A stretch of 64,000 nt of DNA. Source: Dermatemys mawii (lineage: Eukaryota > Chordata > Testudines > Dermatemydidae). This document shows, one piece after another, positions 42,180-52,725 of the stretch. Where the stretch lies: positions 16,908,281 through 16,972,280 of the forward strand of contig ML677365.1 in the NCBI GenBank assembly GCA_007922305.1. Direction: 5' to 3'. A program made the position numbers and the translations under genes. Positions within the stretch are counted from its first letter, which is position 1. Every line of letters begins with the position of its first letter. Under the pieces are notes generated by a model, which made no database searches, was not told the DNA's origin, and worked only from the letters and a program-made list of their open reading frames with translations.

Positions 42180-44415
42180 AATCTATGCAGCTACATACTC
42201 AGCCCGGCAGAAGAGTCTGTCCTATCTCGAGGACTCTCATTCTGCCCCACCACCCCCACAAACATGATACAATTCTGCGGTGATCTGGAAGCCTACTTTC
42301 GCCGTCTCCGACTCAAAGAATACTTTCAAGACTACATAGAACAGTGCACTGATACACAGACACCATCCCACCAGCAGCACAAGAAGAAGAACTCCACATG
42401 GACTCCCCCTGAGGGTCAAAATGACAGTCTGGACTTATACATAGAATGCTTCCACCGACGTGCACAGGCAGAAATTGTGGAAAAACAACATCACCTGCCT
42501 CACAACCTAAGTCAAGCAGAACGCAATGCTATCCTAGCCTCAGAAACAACCCTGACATCATAATCAAAGAGGCTGATAAAGGAGGTGCTGTTGTCATCAT
42601 GGATAGGTCTGACTACCAAAAGGAGGCTACCAGACAACTCTCCAACACCAATTTCTACAGGCCACTTCCCTCAGATCCCACTGAAGAATATACTAAGAAA
42701 CTGCACCGTCTACTCAGGACACTCCCTACACTAACACAGGAACAAATTAACATACCCTTAGAACCCCGACCGGGGCTATTCTATCTTTTACCCAAGATCC
42801 ACAAACCTGGAAATCCTGGACGCCCCATCATCTCGGGCATTGGCACTCTCACTGAAGGACTGTCTGGATATGTGGACTCTCTACTCAGACCCTACGCCAC
42901 TGGCACTCCCAGCTATCTCCGTGACACCACTGACTTCCTAGGAAACTACAATGCATTGGTGACCTTCCAGAAAACACCATCCTAGCCACCATGGATGTAG
43001 AGGCTCTCTACACAAACATCCCACACAAAGATGGAATACATGCTGTCAGGAATAGTATCCCTGATGATGCCACAGCACAAGTGGTTGCTGAGCTCTGTGA
43101 CTTTATCCTCACACACAATTATTTCAAATTTGGTGACAATATATACCTCCAGACCAGAGGCACCGCTATGGGCACCCGCATGGCCCCACAGTATGCCAAC
43201 ATCTTTATGGCTGACCTGGAACAACGCTTCCTCAAATCTCGTTCACTCACGCCCCTCCTCTATCTACGCTACATTGATGACATCTTCATCATCTGGACCC
43301 ATGGGAAAGAAACTCTGGAAGAATTCCACCATGATTTCAACAGCTTCCACCCCACCATCCATCTCAGCCTGGACCAGTCTACACAGGAGGTCCACTTCCT
43401 GGACACCACGGTGCAAATTAATGACGGCCACATCAACACCACCCTATACCGAAAACCTACCGACAGCTATGCCTACCTTCATGCCACCAGCTTCCACCCC
43501 GGGCACACCACACGATCCATTGTCTACAGCCAAGCACTGAGGTACAATCGTATTTGCTCCAACCCCTCAGACAGAGACCAACACCTACAAGATCTCCACC
43601 AAGCTTTCTCAAAACTACAATACCCGCACAAGGAAATAAGGACACAGATCAACAGAGCCAGATGTGTACCCAGAAGCCTGCTGCTGCAAGACAAGCCCAA
43701 GAAAGAAAACAACAGAACACCACTGGCCATCACCTACAGTCCTCAGTTAAAGCCTCTCCAACGCATCATCAGTGATCTACAACCCATCCTGGACAACAAT
43801 TCCTCACTTTCACAGGCCTTGGGAGGCAAGCCAGTCCTGGCCTACAGACAACCTGCCAACCTCAAGCATTTTGTCACCAGCAACAGCACACTGCGCCATA
43901 ATAACTCTAACTCAGGAACCAATCCATGCAATAAACCTCGATGCCAACTCTGCCCACACATCTACACCAGCAACACCATCACAGGACCAAACCAGATCAG
44001 CCACACCATCACTGGTTCATTCACTTGCACATCTACCAATGTAATATATGCCATTATGTGCCAGCAATGTCCCTCTGCTATGTACATCGGCCAAACTGGA
44101 CAGTCCCTATGAAAAAGGATAAATGGACACAAATCAGATATCAGGAATGGCAATATTCAAAAACCTGTAGGAGAGCACTTCAACCTCACCGGACACACCA
44201 TAGAAGATTTAAAGGTCAGCCTTTTGCAGCAAAAAAACTTCAAGTCCAGACTGCAAAGAGAGACTGCAGAGCTGCAATTCATTTGCAAATTTGACACAAT
44301 CAGTTTGGGACTGAATAGAGATTTTGAATGGCTAGCTAACTACAAAAGCAGCTTCTCTTCTCTCGCTATTCACACCTCCAGTTCAACTGCTAGAGGAACA
44401 CCTCACCCTCCCTGA
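42180..44415 (+). pseudogene. PLE reverse transcriptase plus GIY-YIG endonuclease, broken by two frameshifts and one stop
   Basis: About 745 codons in three frame segments. Frame 1 (42162-42563) holds the N-terminal region with SPAEESVLSRGL. The frame shifts near 42540 to the segment with IIIKEADKGGAVV and FYLLPKIHKP (to 42985), the RT fingers. It shifts again near 42955 to 42991-44112, with DVEALYTNIP, GTAMGTRMAPQ and the catalytic YIDDIF box, then a Cys pair in CQLCPH and the GIY-YIG signature IYAIMC...MYIGQT. TGA at 44110 interrupts it, and coding continues in frame to 44415 (NGHKSDI, GEHFNLTGH). The RT copies RNA at the target site; the endonuclease nicks DNA. All three lesions are visible in the sequence. 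The product is not made intact from this copy. Confidence 0.9.
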
Positions 44416-44523
44416 TTAGAGATAACAAGCTGGTTCAGCCTGATTGGACTAACCCTTGTTATCTCCCACCTGGTTCTTGCCTACCTATTTATACCTGCCC
44501 CTGGATACTTCCACTGCATGCAT

Positions 44524-44561
44524 CCGACGAAGTGGGTATTAGCCCATGAAAGCTTATGCTC
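44524..44561 (+). ncRNA. Hammerhead-ribozyme-like motif, PLE right arm
   Basis: Plus-strand order: CCGACGA (44524-44530), an extra A, GTGGG (44532-44536), a six-base loop, CCCAT, GAAA (44548-44551), GC-TTAT-GC, TC (44560-44561). The closing pair of helix II has become G-T through a C-to-T change at a CpG, which the left arm still has as CCCAC. Expected cleavage is after 44561. Known biology: small hammerhead variants occur in PLEs and may act as dimers. Activity of this copy is not shown. Confidence 0.55.
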
Positions 44562-44750
44562 TAAAAAAATTTTTAGTTAGTCTTTAAGGTGCCACAGGAC
44601 TCTTTGTCACATGTGAATAACATTACTCACACGAGGAGCTCCATTGCCATCAATGGGATTGTGCCTGCAAGTAAAGTTACTTACATGCATAGTTACCTAC
44701 CAATGTTATATTAAAATGGTGCTATAAGCATAAAACAGAGCTTCAGACTT

Positions 44751-44880
44751 AGGGTGACCAGACTGCAAGCGTGAAAAATCGGGACGGGGTGCGACGGCAT
44801 GGGGGATAATAGGTGCCTATATAAGAAAAAGCCCCCAAAATCGGGACTGTCCCTATAAAAGCGGGACATCTGGTCACCGT
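44751..44880. mobile_element. MITE with AGGGTGACCAGA...TCTGGTCACC ends (130 bp)
   Basis: AGGGTGACCAGACTGC at the left and ACATCTGGTCACCGT at the right. The interior has inverted AATCGGGACGGGG and AAAATCGGGACTGTCCC. Related to 29998-30111. No clean duplication seen. No coding; the 74-codon minus frame over it is fortuitous. Confidence 0.78.
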
Positions 44881-45882
44881 ATGCAGACTGCTTCACTAGA
44901 ACACAGAGATGTAAACTGAAAGTTGCAAGCAACATTTTTAAATTCCTGAGAAAACCATTAATATGTATATTATTTTATTTATTCATCATAAAAAGTGCTA
45001 AATACTTTATGGATCAGTAAAAAGACACTGTTCTGCCCTGTGAAGTTCACAATTAGATAGACATCGAATAAACGCAGGGATGGGAAAGGTAGGCAACAAA
45101 AACTAGAATGAATAAGAAGTGAAGAACATTGTGTCTTGTTAGTTTCAAACATTTTTAATTCCCGTACTATAATAGGTTGATTCTCTCCCGTTCTAACAAT
45201 TAGTCATAGGCAGTTGAGGGATTAATTTGGTTCTTTTTGTTTAAATATTTATATATATAACTGACAGGCCACTTTTCTGAATTCAAAGTGGCATCTCTCC
45301 TCTTCTGGGTCAGGAATGAATCAATGTCCGGGCATTTTGCTAGAGGATTCCATGATGTGCTGCTATCTTTCAGGTGGCACTTAAGACTGAGATCCCAACC
45401 ATTTGTGATCATTAGTGAACCCACAGGACTCTTCACAATAGTCAAGTTAGCTCTGCAATAGTAGCCTTGGCAATAGAACATCAGAGCTGGAATTTTAACA
45501 TCCCACCTATACATAAATGGCTTCTGTAGTTGTAGTTTAATAAATTCTACACTTCTCATCCTAATTTCTAAACTAATGTGATGACATGACATCTCTCCCC
45601 GCCCCAACATTCTTTTCTGTAAAAGAGACCAACATTTTCAGAGTATTCGTTTCTGCTTCCAAAAGGGGAAATTTAGCAGAACAGGAGTTTCAGCATGACT
45701 CATATAGGTCATTGACTTAAGTGCTTTTAATGGCTTTAGTGACACCTCTAAATATAGTTTGCCCAAGGAGGTAATTCCTGAGTTATAATTGCTCAGCCTC
45801 TGTTCTATTGAAAAGTATCTGTGAAAGCCATGGAAATGGCTCTTAAACTTTTATTTTAGGTTAAGAGAACAAAACAAGACAA
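44881..45882. other. Non-coding stretch, no gene seen
   Basis: AT-rich. A 136-codon minus frame (45200-45610) has no recognisable domain and no splice context; not called. Confidence 0.5.
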
Positions 45883-45892
45883 CTATATATAT

Positions 45893-45932
<40 letters not shown>
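45883..45932. repeat. (TA)n microsatellite with CATTT break
   Basis: TATATATATA, a CATTTTA break, then about fifteen TA units to 45931. Simple repeat. Confidence 0.95.
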
Positions 45933-45934
<2 letters not shown>

Positions 45935-46188
45935 TATGAAAGTGCCCATGTCTCTTCCAAGAGTGGGCCTTGTCTACACACAGTAGTCTTAATTAAAGTC
46001 AGTTTGTAAATCAGTCTTCTCTCTGACTCTCTCTCATCACAGCCTCTGCTTGAGCTCCCTCCAGACTGCAGACTGCTGTGAGGTGAATACAACCCCACGA
46101 TCCCTGGGGTTTTAAGCTTCTGGTCTCAGCAAGCTGCAGCATGGTTTCCTCCTTTGGCCTCTCTGGCACATTTCCTAGGCCTCGACTC

Positions 46189-46469
46189 TTAGGCTATGAC
46201 TACACTATTATTTATGTTGGTACAACATATGTCGCTCGGGTGGGTAAAGAAAGCACCCCCCTGAGCGACTTAAGTTACACTGACATAAGCACTGGTGTGG
46301 ACAGTGCTATATTGGCAGGAGAGCTTCACCCTCTGACATAGCAGCAGCTGCTCATTGGGGGTGGATTAATTATGTCAATGGGAGAGCTGTGTCCTGTCCG
46401 CTTAGAGTGGCTACACTAGAGAGCTTACAGCAGCACAGCTGTACCAGTGCAGCTCTCTAGTCTTAGTCT
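46189..46469. mobile_element. MITE with TTAGGCTATGACTACAC left end (about 280 bp)
   Basis: TTAGGCTATGACTACACTA at the left. The right side CTCTCTAGTCTTAGTCTG is a decayed counterpart. The interior GTCGCTCGGGTGGGTAAAGA is answered by CCCCCTGAGCGAC and the rest is low in coding signal. Related in type to 16523 and 49554 but with a different end. No duplication resolved. Confidence 0.6.
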
Positions 46470-47243
46470 GTTACACCTTTGCAGAAATGGAGCCTTTCAG
46501 CCCACCTGCCTTAGGCCCAGAGATTTAGTAGCTTAAAGACACACTCTGCCAGACTCCCACTGGAGGTGTGAGCCTTCTAGGTGATAGGGGGCATATGTTA
46601 GTTGTAAAGCTTATAACACACACAGTCACTTTGCCTAGTTTAGTACATTATTTGCTCCTAATTACATGAGAATTACATAGATCTACACAAATAATAAAAA
46701 ACTTTACAAATATTTCTCTTCATGCTGGCTTGCCCTCCCCCCTGTCATGACATCTGGGTTCAGGCAGGTAAACAGGGTCCTACATGCTGGGCTGCTTCTA
46801 CCTCATCTCCTCTTCAGCAGGAGAAAAATGGTCCTGGAGCAACTCCCACCCTTTTAAAACTTTCAGTTTCCTTTGTCAGGTGACATCCTGATCAGCCTCC
46901 CCAGGTTATCATGGACCTTTGCCAGGTGACAGTTGCCAAAGCAACCTCCTCCTCAATTCAGACTTGACAAACTGGTTTGCCCTGGAGCAGCAGCCGCTGC
47001 CGTGTCATTAGACACTAATCTTCACCATTTAACAATTCTGTTGTTAGGCCATTGCCACTACCCATCGTGGAATTTTAGTCCAAAATGGAGGCAAAGAATA
47101 GGAGACCACACAGAGAAGACAAACAAGCTGCACATTCAAAACAGAGTTTGTAGCTTGATGATACATGCAGAGAATTCATAATCTCACACAGAATTAATAA
47201 ATTGAACAGATTCCCAAAATCTGTCATGCTAGTGCAAACCTCT

Positions 47244-47343
47244 GTCTGGACACATTTAAATCAGTTTTTGACTGGCCAATATCAATTTAGTTCAAATCAA
47301 TCAATGTAAGCCATCTGTAAACCAGTTTAAGTGTGTCCAGACA
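47244..47343. repeat. 100-bp imperfect palindrome
   Basis: TGTCTGGACACATTTAAA at the left is matched inversely by TTTAAGTGTGTCCAGACA at the right, with ATCAATTTAGTTCAAATC in the middle. Looks like a compact MITE; no clear duplication, no coding. Confidence 0.65.
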
Positions 47344-47774
47344 GTGTCTGCACCATTTAATAAGATGGATTTAAAATCTATTTTCGTGAAACTGGTGCAT
47401 CTTTTTTGTTTAGACAAAGCCTCTGCTAACCCTGATCTCTGGTAATAAAAATGGCTGCTGAATTCTACTCACACAGATAATACTTAGAAATGTAAAGGCG
47501 TAGTACACACAAAACAAAAGGCATCATCACCGCTTGAGAGCTACATACCCCATAGGATTACAGTGATGTGGTCTCCAAAGCACATGTTCATAGCAGTCAT
47601 GTAGTCTTACATGCACTTAATATATTTGTTTCATGAGATAGTTTGAAAATGGCAAATAAGGATTGGTGGCCAGGAGATCAGGGATTGAATAAAGGTCAGA
47701 GGTTATAGAGGGAGAACAGCAGGGAAGCTCTGACTCTCCCTCAGAGGAATCCGGATGCTCAGACACAATCCAGC

Positions 47775-47992
47775 CAGGACTGGCTCTAGCTTTTTTGCCG
47801 CCCCAAGCACGAAGAGCACCCCGCCCTCTGAAAAAAGGGCGGCCAGAATGCTGCCAAAGCAAAAAAAAAAAAAAAAAAGGAAAAAAAAAGGGCTGCCGGA
47901 AGGTGCCGCCCCAAGAATGGCCCGAATGCCGCCCCTTAAAATGTGCCACCCCAAGCACATGCTTCCTCTGATGGTGCTTGGAGCCGGCCCTG
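47775..47992. mobile_element. hAT-like MITE (218 bp) with poly-A and poly-purine core
   Basis: Left end CAGGACTGGCTCTAGC, right end TTGGAGCCGGCCCTG, and flanks AATCCAGC (47767-47774) and AATCCAGT (47993-48000), an 8-bp duplication with one mismatch. Contains GCCGCCCCAAGCACGAAG and a 17-18 A run followed by GG and a nine-A run. A truncated sister lies at 37866. No coding. Confidence 0.82.
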
Positions 47993-48000
47993 AATCCAGT

Positions 48001-49130
48001 GGTGTTTGGCTGCTGACTTTTAACAATGGGCAATGAAACCCCAGAAAGATGGGTAAAGCTTTTTTTAATCTTGTGGGGAAAAAAATTTAACTTAATAATT
48101 TCTGGCAATAATTATTTTAGATAAACAAGTTCAAAATTCATTGTCTGCAAATGAAGAGCACAACAGACTATTCAGATTGCACTGGATTTTACCATACTGA
48201 ACAAAGAACATTTTTACACCAGCCAATTATCATCTCAGATGAGACTCATAGGAAGTACCTCCACCTTTTTGTGCCTCTTTGTGTTTCTCAAGATATTGAC
48301 TCTAGTATTGTGCCAACATTGCCCCACACTGTGTGTTTGCAATATTTTGACCCTCTGACATTTTTACAGCTGCATCTGCTATGAATAGACACTGTCTCAT
48401 TCTCTTTCTCTCTCACACACTCATACAGTCTAACATCTAGTACCCAATTTACAGGTCACTAATTAGCCAGGCTTTTTCGTAGCATGTGCAGCTTTATCAA
48501 CAGCAGAAACAGGGAATAAATGTTTTATCCCATCATAATCTCCTGCTCCAGTTATGGTAATATGGATGCCATCATCACCAATTACAATATGTTTTGTTAA
48601 TGTGCCAATAGAAGTTTTCATTAACTTTAATGGGTACAAGACTATGAGCTGCTATACTATTTGGTAGAAACACATTCCAGGCATTACCCCAAATAGAGCT
48701 TTCCTACTGAGGCAAACTCTAGTTTTATTGGGTAAAACAATATTAAACCCAGAGAACGTCATTAGAATCAAGTTCTCATTGACTGTACATCAAGAGGGGA
48801 AAAAAGCTCAACTACAGTAATTAATTATAATCTTATAGAAACAAATTAATAGAGTATGGGCCAGAGAATCCCTTCTTTAGCATGGGTATGCAAGAGAACT
48901 GGGTGCAAGATGGTGCCTCAAACTGTGCTTCCCAGGCTGCAAGCATGCAGGGCAAAATGGGTGTAAAATGCTATCACGTCAGAATGGCACAGACGTTAAC
49001 ACCCCATTTCACTGGTGTAAGTAACTGCACAAACTGCACTGCAAAGGAGAATCAGGCCTGAGATGGTAAAAAGATTTTTTTAAAAAAATCCTACTTTTTA
49101 AAGGTGCCAGAAGGCTTGTAAGGAAGGATG
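48001..49130. other. Non-coding stretch, no gene seen
   Basis: The 77-codon plus frame at 48151-48384 has no domain. AGGAGAATCAGGCCTGA near 49045 is a palindromic-relic end. 48515-48568 is the match partner of the 53-bp insertion at 51526. Confidence 0.5.
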
Positions 49131-49400
49131 GGCCAGTGATTAGGGCATTCATCTAAGCCTTGCTAGACTGGCGTTCAGTTCCTTGCTTTGCCACAAGCGC
49201 CCTGGGTAAGTCACGTGGCCCCAGAACCTCAAAGGTATTTAAGCTCCTGACTTCCATTGATTACAATAGGAGGTTAGGACCTCAATATCTTGGATGATCG
49301 GGGCTTTAGCCTGTGCCACAGTTCCCTATGTGTAAAACAGGGATAAGCAGCACTTCTCTGCCTCACAAATTTCATTGAAGTTTGTGTGGTCCTCAGATTC
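49131..49400 (+). mobile_element. MIR-like SINE
   Basis: Left part GGGCCAGTGATTAGGGCATT with CTTTGCCACAAGCGCCCTGG and GTAAGTCACGTGGCC resembles a tRNA-derived SINE head and core. It is followed by GTGCCACAGTTCCCTATGTG and AAACAGGGATAAGCAGCACT, as in MIR-type 3' halves. Most of the element is present but diverged. Confidence 0.65.
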
Positions 49401-49553
49401 TATGGAATGGGGGCCAGAGATAGTTATGTCTAAGATGTGCTAGCTGCATTAGGTGCGACTGTGCTGTAGGATTAGTAATTTTGCACCAATTGCAAGAAAT
49501 AAAATATTATACCTGCTGGCTCCCTTATCTATCATGGTAGAAGTTGAGACAGT

Positions 49554-49830
49554 AGGGACTTGTCTACACTACCGTGTGGGGATGATCTAAGATACACAAC
49601 TTCTCTTACATGAATAGCATAGCTGAAGTCAACATACTTTGATCTACTTACTGTGGTGTCTTCACTGCGGTAAGTCAACAGCTGCACTCTCCCATCGACT
49701 CTGCTTATGCTTCTCATTCTGGTGGAGTACCGGTGTCGACGGAAGAGCACTCAGCAGTTGATTTATCACATCTATACTAGAGACGATAAATTGACCCCTC
49801 GCTGGACAGATCTCTGTATAGACAAGCCCT
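49554..49830. mobile_element. MITE with AGGGACTTGTCTACAC ends (277 bp)
   Basis: AGGGACTTGTCTACACTAC at the left and GTATAGACAAGCCCT at the right. The interior TGAAGTCAACATACTTTGA and GTTGATTTATCACATC echo the core of 40561-40825, suggesting related non-autonomous families. The target duplication is not clear. No coding. Confidence 0.75.
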
Positions 49831-51517
49831 CGTTGTTTTCTGTACAGTCCTTACACAAGGTTATGATTTGCTAGATCATATCTTAGTCAATCTTTTCCTT
49901 GAAAACCCAGACACCTAGATTACTGCAGCCCTTACTCTGCTGGGAATGTTTCTCCATTCATGTAAATGAGAAAAGGGAGCTCCTGAGAGGGAGTCACACT
50001 TTAACAGGTTTTTTTATTATGAGCTCAATGGCTTGCAAAAGCTACTCCTCCCTTAATAAGACTCTGAGGATCCAGCTGTATGTTTTTTCCAGGTGCATAT
50101 GTGGATCTGCTTGGCACACTCTCAATTCTTTTCAAAGATAAAGTGTGAGATGAGCATCTGGTTCACACTATTACAATCTTTATTAAGACCTAATTTCTTC
50201 TCCAGAATAGCACCATCTGCCACAATTCAATCCCTTATTCGCTCACACAGCCACTTTTCTAGGAACACTCAACCAAATTAACTATTGCAATTTCTGGAAT
50301 CTCCCTTCCTGAAGGATTCAAATATTTTTATCTGCTTCAAGAAATCACGCACAGTCATTGGACTCTACAAGAGCCCATATTAAGGATATTCTCAATATTA
50401 CTTCATATTCCAGGGCATTCATTTCAGTGTTTGCTAAGTCTATCATTTCAGAAAGTTGCTGTGTTTTATCTGCTTAAAACACTGAATTTTTTGTTAGTGA
50501 TGTTAAGCATGGAGGTATGCAGGGACCACCCTTAGCTATGGAACGTACAGAGGTTGAGCATGATATAAATACACAGCTTTTTTAACTACATCCTCATTTA
50601 GTCCCCAGTCTATGGTGGCACTGCTAAAATGGCCAGCAATTATGATTTTTGCAAGAGAGATACATGCTTACTGGGAACTGGACTTAAATCACCAACCCCG
50701 TTAAATAGGGCACCAGAAAACCAGGCAACAGTGACATTTTGAGTCACCACCAGCCAGGTAAAACATGGAACTCACTGTGGGAGTAGAAGAAGAGCATTGT
50801 TTCAGCATACAGTCCCATATTTGCAAAGGTTCTGAACCTAAGACTGGTTTCTTTTGAGGGGTATTTAGGGATTTATCCCCACTCAAGGGGGAACTGGAGA
50901 ATCTCAGATCGTTGCACTTGACTGGGTGCTCAAGATTCTTATTTTTCCTCATTGCTAAAACATTACAAAATCAGAATGAATGTTGACAAGAAATTAAATT
51001 TGATTTTCTGCATGTCAGTGTTTTTACGGGGTGACAATATAATTCAGTATGTGTGTTAATATTACTACCTTAAGTTACTGTAGAACTTACATCAAACAGC
51101 TTCCAAACACTTTTCAAAAATGGAGAAACATTAATAACCCCATTTTACAGATAGTGGGAGCACAATAGTAAACAGGAGATCACTTTAATTGGTTGCCCAC
51201 ATCAGTGTGGGTCACCATGGTGCCAGGTCAGTGCATTGCAGGAGTCCTCACTACTAACAGTCTGGTGATTGCTGTTTTAATTCTACTGCGGTCAGCATCT
51301 TCCACATTGTAGCTCTCCAGCCTGGTCACCTTTCTGTGAAGTCCCATTTTGCGGTAACAAAGAGTCCAGATGAACACCCAAAGTGACCACATAACAGGCT
51401 TTCAGCTCTGTGTTGAGTTCCACAGTCTTTGCCCCTTTTTCTGAGGCTTACGCCCCCCTGCTGCAAGGGGACTATAGGGCAAGGGTTTTCAACTCACAAC
51501 AGTGAGGCCCCATTTGA
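49831..51517. other. Non-coding stretch, no gene seen
   Basis: Frames up to 83 codons without motifs. GGAGAAACATTAATAACCCC near 51120 may be a SINE relic in reverse. No gene signal. Confidence 0.5.
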
Positions 51518-51586
51518 GTGCTAATAATAAATGTTACATCCCATCAATCTCCTGCTATGGTTATGATAATATGGATGTGTGCTAAT
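51518..51586. repeat. 53-bp insertion flanked by 8-bp direct repeats
   Basis: GTGCTAAT occurs at 51518-51525 and again at 51579-51586. The 53 bp between (51526-51578) match 48515-48568 over their whole length, starting AATAAATGTT and ending AATATGGATG, with several substitutions and small gaps. There is no match outside the bracketed part. This looks like a small insertion, either a tiny mobile sequence or a repair filler. Confidence 0.6.
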
Positions 51587-51589
51587 GAA

Positions 51590-52725
51590 ACACTAATATT
51601 TAAAAAAGGCTGGAGGTGATCCTGGCAATTACAGACCAGTAAGTCTAACGTCAGTACCGGGTAAATTAGTTGAAACAATAGTAAAGAATAAAATTGTCAG
51701 GCACATCGAAGAACATAAATTATTGGGCAAAAGTCAACATGGTTTCTGTAAAGGGAAATCATGTCTTACTAATCTATTAAAGTTCTTTGAAGGAGTCAGC
51801 AAACATGTGGACAAGGGGAATCCAGTGGACATAATGTACTTAGATTTCCAGAAAGCCTTTTACAAGGTCCCTCACCAAAGCCTCTTATGTAAATTAAGTT
51901 GTCATGAGGTAAGAGGGTAAGAGGTAAGAAAGACATCCTTTCATGGATGGAGATCTGGTTAAAAGGCAGGGAAAAAAGAGTAGGAATAAATTGTAAATTT
52001 TCAGAATGGAGAGGAGTAATTAGTGGTGTTCCCCAAGGGCCAGTCCTCGGACCAATCCTATTCGACTTATTCATAAATGACCTGGAGAAAAGGGTAAACA
52101 GTGAGGTGGCAAACCTTGCAGATGATACTAAAAAAGATCTCACAAAACTAAGTGATTGGGCAAATGAAATTTAATGTGGATAAATGTAAAGTAATGCACA
52201 TTGGAAAAAATAACCCCAACTATACATACAATATGATGGGGACTAATTTAGCTGCAACTAATCAGGAAAAAGATCTTGGAGTCATCGTGGACAGTTCTCT
52301 GAATATGTCCATGCAGTGTGCAGCGGCAGTCAAAAAAGCAAACAGGATGTTAGAAATCATTACAAAAAGGATAGAGAATAAGATGGAGAATATCTTATTG
52401 CCCTTATACAAATCCATGGTGCTCCCACATCTTGAATACTGTGTACAGATATGGTCTCCTCATCTCAAAAAAAGACATACTGGCATTAGAAAAGATTCAG
52501 AGAAGGGTAACTAGAATGATTAGGGGATTGGAACAGGTCCCATTCAAGGAGAGATTAAAGAGGCTAGGACTTTTCAGCCTGGAAAAGAGGAGACTAAGGG
52601 AGGATATGATAGAGGGATATAAAATATGAGTGGTGTGGAGAAAGTGAATAAGGAAAAGTTATTTACTTGTTCCCATAATATAAGAACTAGGGGGCACCAA
52701 ATGAAATTAATGGGCAGCAAATTGT
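51590..52725 (+). mobile_element. CR1/L2-like LINE, 5'-truncated, with ORF2 reverse-transcriptase remnants
   Basis: Begins in the middle of the RT: DPGNYRPVS from 51618, then LDFQKAFYKVPHQ in the frame to 51920. The next segment (51947-52174) has SGVPQGPVLGPILFDLFIND and LADDT, so the catalytic Asp pair is kept. The following segment (52152-52514) has KDLGVIVDSSLNMS and [10 protein letters not shown], and the last (52432-52629) [18 protein letters not shown]. Relative to the usual family the stretch just after the ADDT box is shortened. There is a frameshift near 51905 and another near 52160. Then a 3' segment ending about 52725. No working product. Confidence 0.88.

Larger units (their letters stand above)
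41479..44609 (+). mobile_element. Long Penelope-like element (PLE) with inverted left arm
   Basis: A 3.13-kb insertion flanked by exact 12-bp copies of CATGTGAATAAC (41467-41478 and 44610-44621). Order: leader CAGAGGGGTAGCCGTG; an inverted arm (41514-42174) that is the reverse complement of the last ~660 bp; an N-terminal coding part; reverse transcriptase; GIY-YIG endonuclease; 3' terminus GGTGCCACAGGACTC. By eye the arms differ at only about five places (for example GCCCACGAAAG against GCCCATGAAAG), so the insertion is fairly young. PLEs use a telomerase-related RT and carry an endonuclease domain unlike that of LINEs. The coding frame is interrupted; see the CDS entry. Confidence 0.93.
41441..44700. 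repeat. Old palindromic repeat, split by the long PLE
   Basis: TAAGAGCCCAATCCTGCACA (41440 onward) and CATTACTCACACGAGGAGCT to TACTTACATGCATAG (44621-44690) read as two halves of one palindromic relic of the type seen at 31440, with the central CCATTGCCATCAATGGGATT on the right side. The PLE landed in it and duplicated CATGTGAATAAC. Confidence 0.6.

Noticed and set aside
43031..43540. 169-codon frame overlapping the PLE reverse transcriptase
   Set aside because: Shadow frame of the RT coding sequence; the RT motifs are in the frame of 42991-44112.
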